This document shows positions 5,912 to 9,817 of a stretch of DNA of 9,817 nucleotides, in pieces. Under the pieces are notes generated by a model. It saw nothing but the letters and a program-made list of their open reading frames with translations. It was not told where the DNA came from and made no database searches. Position 1 is the stretch's first letter. Each line of letters begins with the position of its first letter. A program made the position numbers and the translations under genes. Location: the NCBI GenBank assembly GCA_005879255.1, contig VBKY01000217.1, positions 1 to 9,817 on the forward strand, written 5' to 3'. Source of the DNA: Deltaproteobacteria bacterium. GTDB lineage: Bacteria > Desulfobacterota_B > Binatia > UBA9968.

Positions 5912-6901
5912 ATGTTTCGAAACAGCTTACGCATACTAGTGCTATGGGTCACCTTTGTCCTGTCACCGGCGGTCGGTTTTTCCGCCTCGACAACGATCTC
6001 CATGCGTCTTCTCTATCCCAGCTTCGCCGGCTCCTGGGCGACCGCTTGGATCGCTAAGGAAGCTGGTTATTTTTCCAGTGAAGGACTCGATGTGGAGCTC
6101 ATCCGCGTCGGCGGCAGCACGCGTATGGTCGCCGCCATGCTCGGCGGCAGCGCGCCGATCATTCAGGCCGGCGCTTCTGCAGCTTTAGCGGCAACCGCTG
6201 CGGGCAGTGATGTCGTGATCATCGGCGCCACGGGGACGGTGTCGCCATTTCGCCTGATGGCGCGGCCCGAGATCAAACAGCCGTCCGATCTAAAGGGCAA
6301 GAAGGCTGGGATTACGACTTTTGGCTCAACCTCCGACCAGGTTCTGCGCATCGCGCTCAAGCAGTTCAACTTAGAGCCCAACAAGGATGTTGCGATTCTC
6401 AGCCTGGGGGCACAGCCCGAGGCGTTTGCCGCGCTGCAAAGCGGCGCCGTGCAGGTGGTCGCCTTGAGCTACCCGCTCTATCCAAAGGCAGCCAAGATGG
6501 GCATGCGCGAGCTGGTGAATTTCGGCCAGCTCGGCGTGGAAGATATCAACGGCACGGTGATCACGACGCGATCCTTCATCGCGCAGCAGCGCGACACCGC
6601 GCTACGTTTTCTCCGGGCTTTCACGCGCGGCATGCACCGCTATCGCACCGATAAGGAATACAGCAAAAAAATCCTCGCGAAGTACGGCAAAATCACCGAC
6701 GAAGAAATTGTGGAAGGTACCTGGCAAGACTACGCGCCGACGCTGCAAAAGAGCCCGCGTCCGTCATTGAAAGCAATTCAGTTTTTGATCGAGAACCAAT
6801 TCCAAGGTAAAAAGCCCCTGCCCAATCCGGACCAGTTTGTCGACACTTCTCTCGTCGATCAGTTGGAGAAAAGTGGCTTTATCGAATCCCTTAACAAGTA
6901 A
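5912..6901 (+). CDS. ABC transporter solute-binding protein, NMT1/THI5-like (SsuA/TauA type)
   Basis: A 329-aa periplasmic binding protein of the NMT1/THI5 group, which captures small molecules (sulfonates, nitrate, pyrimidines, aromatics) for an ABC importer. A Sec signal peptide is visible at 1-25: basic start (MFRNSLR), hydrophobic core (ILVLWVTFVL) and probable cleavage after GFSA. There is no lipobox Cys and no twin arginine. The mature start is typical (YPSFAGSWATAWIAKEAGYF, then EGLDVELIRVGG), followed by MLGGSAPIIQAG, a KGKKAGITTFGSTSD hinge segment and a C-terminal FVDTSLVDQLEKSGFI. No permease or ATPase gene lies nearby, so it is an orphan binding protein. It is followed after 29 bp by a gene that ends in the tail of a second protein of the same type. 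Confidence 0.93.
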   Translation: MFRNSLRILVLWVTFVLSPAVGFSASTTISMRLLYPSFAGSWATAWIAKEAGYFSSEGLDVELIRVGGSTRMVAAMLGGSAPIIQAGASAALAATAAGSDVVIIGATGTVSPFRLMARPEIKQPSDLKGKKAGITTFGSTSDQVLRIALKQFNLEPNKDVAILSLGAQPEAFAALQSGAVQVVALSYPLYPKAAKMGMRELVNFGQLGVEDINGTVITTRSFIAQQRDTALRFLRAFTRGMHRYRTDKEYSKKILAKYGKITDEEIVEGTWQDYAPTLQKSPRPSLKAIQFLIENQFQGKKPLPNPDQFVDTSLVDQLEKSGFIESLNK

Positions 6902-6914
6902 TCATCGTTGCGCC

Positions 6915-6922
6915 AGGAGGAG
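6915..6922 (+). promoter_or_regulatory. Shine-Dalgarno site for the chimeric amidohydrolase gene
   Basis: AGGAGGAG ends 8 nt before the ATG at 6931. Translation initiation signals remain intact although the gene body is damaged. Confidence 0.75.
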
Positions 6923-7470
6923 AATTTCCAATGATATGCTTGAATCGTCGCTATTTCTTCGGCGTGCTTTTGATCTTTTTCGCCGTTGATTTAGCGACAC
7001 AACTTGGCGCGGCGCAAACCAGTGGTCCTTTGGTTCTACAAGGTGGCACGCTCATTGATGCCACGGGTCGCCCACCGATCGAAGATGCGGTGATCGTAGT
7101 CGAAGGCAACAGCATTAAGTCGGTGGGAAAACGCGGCGACGTCGCGATCCCCCGTAAGGCTCGCGTCATTGACGTCAAAGGCAAAACCGTTCTTCCGGGG
7201 TTGATCGACGGCCACTGTCACCTGCTCGATTTCGTCGGCGAGATTTATCTTCATCTTGGGATTACCACCTGTCCCGATATCACCCAGAATGACGATGAAT
7301 GGACGCTCGCGGAGCGCCAGGGCACAAACCTCGGAAAAATTCGCGGTCCGCGCATCTGGTCGACGGGCTCGCGTCTGGTCGGTCCGCCACTGGCTTGGGC
7401 GCTCCGCGGTGAGCGCGGCTATTTGATCAAGACGCCGGAAGAGTTCGTTTCCAAGAGCGTTCGAAACCTA

Positions 7471-7673
7471 GATGCGGCGGCGATCGAATATCTCTATCGG
7501 CTCTACATTACGGAAGTGATTCCGCCGCGACCCCATCTAAAAATCGAAGGGATCGAGCTCGCCACGCAGATGTCAGCGTCGTTACTTCCCTCAGCTCGCG
7601 CGATCAAAGCCGAAGAGCTAATCGACGCACGGTCGTGCCCGAGCTCGAGAAACAAGGACGGTGCAATTTCTAG
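7471..7673 (+). pseudogene. C-terminal remnant of a second NMT1/THI5-type binding protein
   Basis: In the frame of the upstream amidohydrolase the codons give DAAAIEYLYRLYITEVIPPR and then PHLKIEGIELATQM and IKAEELID. After a one-base loss near 7627-7629 the next frame gives TVVPELEKQGRCNF and a TAG at 7671-7673. The order P-R-P-x-L-K, then I-D/V-D-x-T/S, then LEK-x-G matches the end of the intact binding protein just upstream (SPRPSLKAIQF, FVDTSLVDQLEKSG). This is the tail of a paralogue without its first about 250 residues. The exact left junction, near 7468-7485, cannot be fixed by eye. Confidence 0.6.
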
Positions 7674-7710
7674 ATTTCTAGCAAACTGCAAATTGAACGA
7701 TGAGCGAATC

Positions 7711-7739
7711 TTGCCAAGACTACCGAAATCGCATACCTT
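7711..7739 (+). promoter_or_regulatory. Candidate promoter for tatA-tatC
   Basis: TTGCCA (7711-7716) and TACCTT (7734-7739) are 17 bp apart, and the -10 box ends 6 nt before the tatA ATG. The -35 matches five of six, the -10 only three of six. There is no SD before tatA. Prediction is weak alone but repeats a geometry seen at other genes here. Confidence 0.25.
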
Positions 7740-7745
7740 AACTTC

Positions 7746-8018
7746 ATGTTCGGCATCGGCATGCCAGAGTTGCTTTTGATCTTGGGGCTGGCGCTGATCG
7801 TTCTCGGACCCAAGAAACTGCCAGAGCTCGCCAAGGCACTCGGTAAAGGCTTGGCGGAGTTTCGTCGCGCCACGGATGAGTTGAAGAGCGAATTCAGGCA
7901 AATGGAGCGAGAGGTCGACGACGCGTCGGCCGACGCCACGGTCAAAGACGATTCGGTATTGGAAAAGCCCGCCGAACCAGCCGCAGCGAATCCCACTTCC
8001 GATTCTGAGAAAAAGTGA
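7746..8018 (+). CDS. tatA: Twin-arginine translocase TatA/TatB-family subunit
   Basis: A 90-aa pore-type subunit of the Tat system, which exports folded proteins with twin-arginine signals across the inner membrane. It has one N-terminal membrane helix ([13 protein letters not shown], about 8-20), the hinge GPKKLPEL at 21-28, an amphipathic helix ([18 protein letters not shown], about 29-46), then an acidic, charged helix and an Ala/Pro-rich disordered tail ending in SDSEKK. Glu8 and the GP hinge are seen in TatB and also fit TatA of minimal systems, so TatA versus TatB is unsettled. Length is within the family range. The start has no SD. The final codons overlap tatC by 4 nt (GTGA), showing translational coupling. 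Confidence 0.92.
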   Translation: MFGIGMPELLLILGLALIVLGPKKLPELAKALGKGLAEFRRATDELKSEFRQMEREVDDASADATVKDDSVLEKPAEPAAANPTSDSEKK

Positions 8019-8788
8019 GCACAAGCCAGGGTAACGGGCAGTTGTCTGATGTCCAGATGCCCTTTACTGCCCATCTGGCCGAGCTTCGTTCCCGCCTGAT
8101 CAAGAGCGCCCTTGCGGTCGGAGTCGCTTTCTTCGCCTGTTTTGCGGTGGTCGACGATATCTTTGCCATTCTTGCCGCTCCTGTGCGGAGTCTCCATATT
8201 CGCGGCCTGATGCTGATCGGTACCGCCGTTACCGAAGCTTTCTTCACAAAGATGAAGGTTTCTTTCGTCGCCGCCGTGATGCTCGCCTCACCGGTTTTAC
8301 TCTGGCAAGCTTGGCAGTTTATCGCGCCCGGGCTTTATGAGCATGAGAAACGTTATACTCGCAGCTTTGTCTTTTTTGGTTCGTTGTTTTTTATTGCCGG
8401 CGCAGCCTTCTGCTACGCCATCGTGATTCAACAAGGACTCCATTTTCTGTTGCACCGTTACGAAGCCATCAATATCCAGCCCATGCTCCAGGTCGGTGAT
8501 TATCTGTCGCTGGTCTCCCGCCTGGTGCTCGCCTTTGGCGTCATGTTCGAGCTGCCCGTGCTTGCGTTCTTTCTCGCACGCGTAGGTCTGATCGACCACC
8601 GTTTTTTAATTCGCCATAGTCGTTATGCGATCGTGGCGATCGCCGTGTTCGCTGCTGTTTTGACGCCGCCCGATTTGATTTCTCAAGTGCTTTTGATGGT
8701 GCCGCTAACCCTGCTCTATGTCCTTAGCATCGCCGTGGCTTACGCCGCGCGCTTCAGAATGAATCGTCGAGAACGAAACGGGGAATAA
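8015..8788 (+). CDS. tatC: Twin-arginine translocase subunit TatC
   Basis: A 257-aa integral membrane receptor that binds the twin-arginine signal peptide and recruits TatA. It has six hydrophobic helices. Key motifs: HLAELRSRL at 20-28, with the conserved Glu23 used in signal-peptide recognition, [11 protein letters not shown] at 73-83, [23 protein letters not shown] at about 91-113 (the second-loop signature), FGVMFELPV at 174-182 with the conserved membrane Glu179, and LTPPDLISQ at 216-224. The GTG start overlaps the tatA stop as GTGA, which fixes the start and gives a slightly long polar N-terminus. Its stop codon overlaps the terminator of the convergent pdaD gene. No second TatA-like gene is visible. 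Confidence 0.96.
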   Translation: MSTSQGNGQLSDVQMPFTAHLAELRSRLIKSALAVGVAFFACFAVVDDIFAILAAPVRSLHIRGLMLIGTAVTEAFFTKMKVSFVAAVMLASPVLLWQAWQFIAPGLYEHEKRYTRSFVFFGSLFFIAGAAFCYAIVIQQGLHFLLHRYEAINIQPMLQVGDYLSLVSRLVLAFGVMFELPVLAFFLARVGLIDHRFLIRHSRYAIVAIAVFAAVLTPPDLISQVLLMVPLTLLYVLSIAVAYAARFRMNRRERNGE

Positions 8789-8808
8789 AAAAGGCCAACC
8801 GACGGCCT
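8787..8808 (-). terminator. Intrinsic terminator for pdaD
   Basis: On the minus strand AGGCC (8808-8804), a 7-nt loop and GGCCT (8796-8792) form a GC-rich 5-bp hairpin whose 3' arm runs into a T tract (8792-8787). It lies 40 nt beyond the pdaD stop. On the plus strand the same hairpin is not followed by T residues, so it should act mainly on pdaD transcripts. The T tract touches the tatC TAA. Confidence 0.65.
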
Positions 8809-8848
8809 GGCCCTTGTGGAAGCGATTCGAAAAGTTGCCGAGCGGTAT

Positions 8849-9400
8849 TTAGCTGTCCTCGTTGACAAAAGCACAGGCGGCAAACACTGTTGTCCAAAGC
8901 CCATCTTTGTTGCCGATGGCGGACTGAGTAATGTTCGAAGTGCGAACGATCTTGCCGGACATTTTGAACAGATTTTCTCTTTCATCCCAAGCGATGTCGG
9001 GGTCGAATTCTATACCGAGCGTCGTCGCCAACATGCTGGCAGCCAAATCTTCCGCGTACTCGCCGGCCTTTTCTTCGGTCTCGCCGAAGGAATGATGCTC
9101 GGAAAGGTAACCATATTGTTCTTGATCGGCCGGTATGGCTACTCCAATCGACGCTGCCACTAATCGGTTCGGCTCGTTGGTACTTTCGCGGTCATAGACG
9201 CAAAAAACGATTTCGCCCGGGCGTAAAAGCTTGATACCCTCTTCCTTGGAAATGCGTTTGCACCCCGGCGGATAGATGCTCGATACCAAAACCAGATTGC
9301 AATACGCTAGCCCGGCTGAACGCAACGCCAACTCGAAAGACGCCAGCCTTTCTTTGTGGACGCCGACGCCTTTGGTAAAAAAACATTTTTTCGGAATCAT
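8849..9400 (-). CDS. pdaD: Pyruvoyl-dependent arginine decarboxylase
   Basis: A 183-aa PvlArgDC/AaxB-type enzyme that converts arginine to agmatine, a first step towards putrescine and polyamines or an acid-consuming reaction. The self-cleavage site is in [13 protein letters not shown]: cleavage between Ser40 and Ser41 would turn Ser41 into the pyruvoyl cofactor, leaving a beta chain of about 40 and an alpha chain of about 143 residues. Other family segments are [12 protein letters not shown] at 62-73, AASIGVAIP at 82-90, [20 protein letters not shown] at 95-114 with the conserved Glu region, and [13 protein letters not shown] near the end. Length is normal for the family. It is read away from the incomplete biotin carrier gene and has its own promoter and terminator, so it is probably a single-gene unit. 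The ATG has no SD. Confidence 0.93.
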   Translation of the reverse strand: MIPKKCFFTKGVGVHKERLASFELALRSAGLAYCNLVLVSSIYPPGCKRISKEEGIKLLRPGEIVFCVYDRESTNEPNRLVAASIGVAIPADQEQYGYLSEHHSFGETEEKAGEYAEDLAASMLATTLGIEFDPDIAWDERENLFKMSGKIVRTSNITQSAIGNKDGLWTTVFAACAFVNEDS

Positions 9401-9408
9401 CGTGCGCT

Positions 9409-9437
9409 GCTATAACATGAAAGAAACTGACTGACAA
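9409..9437 (-). promoter_or_regulatory. Candidate sigma-70 promoter for pdaD
   Basis: Minus-strand TTGTCA (9437-9432, five of six to consensus) and TATAGC (9414-9409, four of six) are exactly 17 bp apart. The -10 box ends 8 nt before the ATG at 9400, so transcription would begin at or within about two bases of the start codon. It occupies most of the 69-bp gap after the biotin carrier stop. Confidence 0.5.
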
Positions 9438-9469
9438 GAATTTGACTCAAAAAATTCGTTAAAATAGTG

Positions 9470-9817
9470 TTACTCGACGACCACGAGCACCGCGCCGCCT
9501 TCGACCGTCTCTCCGGGTTTGACTTTGATCTCCTTGACCGCGCCGGCAATCGGGCTACGCACCTCGTTCTCCATTTTCATCGCTTCGACGATCACCAACC
9601 CTTGCCCCTTCTCCACCGCGTCGCCTTCGGACACTAGGACGGCAATGACCTTCCCGGGCATCGGTACAGACACCCTTTGCCGGCCCTGAAGCTCCACGCC
9701 CGATTGCGCCCCGCCGACGCGCACGCGTCGTTCATCGACGAGGTGGATACGATAATTACGCCCATCAACTAAGACACGATACTCGTCATCGGTATTGTCG
9801 ACTTCGATTTCAAAGGA
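9470..9817 (-). CDS. Biotin carboxyl carrier protein/subunit, partial (C-terminal part)
   Basis: The last 115 residues of a biotin-dependent carboxylase carrier; the 5' end lies beyond the window. The first about 40 visible residues (FEIEVDNTDDEYRVLVDGRN and on) form the beta-rich segment that precedes the biotinyl domain in stand-alone acyl-CoA carboxylase carrier subunits and in decarboxylase gamma-type proteins. The biotinyl domain covers about residues 50-115 of the visible part: VSVPMPGKVIAVLVSEGDAV, then the biotinylation motif EAMKMEN with Lys81, then SPIAGAVKEIKVKPGETVEG. No lipoyl-type DK motif is present, so biotin rather than lipoate is expected. The frame is open to the edge, and an internal GTG at 9724 would cut the leading segment, so the start must be upstream. 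Acetyl-, propionyl- or methylcrotonyl-CoA specificity cannot be told. Confidence 0.9.
   Translation of the reverse strand, partial: SFEIEVDNTDDEYRVLVDGRNYRIHLVDERRVRVGGAQSGVELQGRQRVSVPMPGKVIAVLVSEGDAVEKGQGLVIVEAMKMENEVRSPIAGAVKEIKVKPGETVEGGAVLVVVE

Larger units (their letters stand above)
6931..7779 (+). pseudogene. Broken secreted amidohydrolase fused to a binding-protein tail
   Basis: The 282-codon frame starts with a signal peptide (basic NRRYFF, hydrophobic GVLLIFFAVDL, probable cleavage near GAAQ). It continues as an imidazolonepropionase-like amidohydrolase: LVLQGGTLIDATGRPPIEDA at 34-53 (the beta-sandwich strand), and VLPGLIDGHCHLLD at 87-100, where HCH is the HxH metal motif. Family character ends near residue 180 (KTPEEFVSKSVRN), so the other metal ligands, normally spread over about 400-480 residues, are absent. 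Residues from about 181 read instead like the C-terminus of an NMT1/THI5-type binding protein. A frameshift near 7627 then gives an unrelated tail that overlaps tatA by 34 nt. It is almost certainly non-functional as an enzyme. It has a strong SD and sits 29 bp after the binding protein gene. Confidence 0.75.

Noticed and set aside
5797..5939. Small plus-strand ORF (MRARQLEVPIDRD and on) upstream of the solute-binding protein
   Set aside because: It overlaps the solute-binding protein start in another frame, has no SD and resembles no protein I know. It is likely chance.
7503..8197. Long minus-strand ORFs opposite the chimeric gene, tatA and tatC
   Set aside because: TatA and TatC are unmistakable on the plus strand, and the antisense translations have no domain character.
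9441..9469. A/T-rich stretch after the biotin carrier stop as a terminator
   Set aside because: T-runs are present, but no GC hairpin can be formed before them. The stretch is better explained as promoter DNA for pdaD.
1..9817. CRISPR array, prophage, insertion sequence or defence island
   Set aside because: No regularly spaced direct repeats, transposase, integrase or phage proteins are visible. The RecB-like fragment is a remnant and not part of a recognisable system.

Overview
The window looks like a chromosomal stretch from an uncultured, moderately GC-rich Gram-negative bacterium. The best guess is a deltaproteobacterium-like lineage (Desulfobacterota, Binatota or a relative). This rests on gene content: a secreted NMT1/THI5-type solute-binding protein, an ACMSD-type amidohydrolase, a TatA-TatC pair, a pyruvoyl-dependent arginine decarboxylase and a separate biotin carrier subunit. 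No rRNA or other marker is present, so the assignment is inference.

Layout from left to right. (1) 1-455, minus strand: an unassigned left edge with a possible partial ORF, then a small unrecognised 90-aa protein. (2) 503-2490, plus strand: a YbfF/ABHD11-type alpha/beta hydrolase; directly after its stop codon, a frameshifted and truncated remnant that looks like the N-terminus of a RecB-like nuclease; then a RidA-family protein and a small cupin, each with a strong Shine-Dalgarno (SD) sequence. (3) 2544-5721, minus strand: an MFS transporter, a sirtuin deacylase and an amidohydrolase_2 (ACMSD-like) enzyme. A perfect hairpin and a degenerate 7-bp tandem repeat lie in the sirtuin-amidohydrolase gap, and a strong hairpin abuts the MFS start codon. 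(4) 5912-8788, plus strand: a secreted solute-binding protein, a damaged chimeric gene (amidohydrolase N-terminus joined to the C-terminus of a second solute-binding protein, then a frameshift), and tatA and tatC, which overlap by 4 nt. (5) 8787-9817, minus strand: an incomplete biotin carboxyl carrier gene running off the right edge, then pdaD, which ends in an intrinsic terminator that overlaps the tatC stop codon.

Functionally the window mixes small-molecule uptake and catabolism (binding protein, MFS, amidohydrolase, RidA, cupin, hydrolase) with housekeeping functions (Tat export, NAD-dependent deacylation, agmatine formation for polyamines, a biotin carboxylase carrier). No defence system or complete mobile element is visible. 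The most notable observations are the two gene wrecks, one of them a fusion of two different genes, and four genes that lack an SD but have a candidate sigma-70 promoter whose -10 box ends only 6-8 nt before the start codon, which would give leaderless mRNAs. The RidA and cupin proteins also depart from their families' usual active-site residues.
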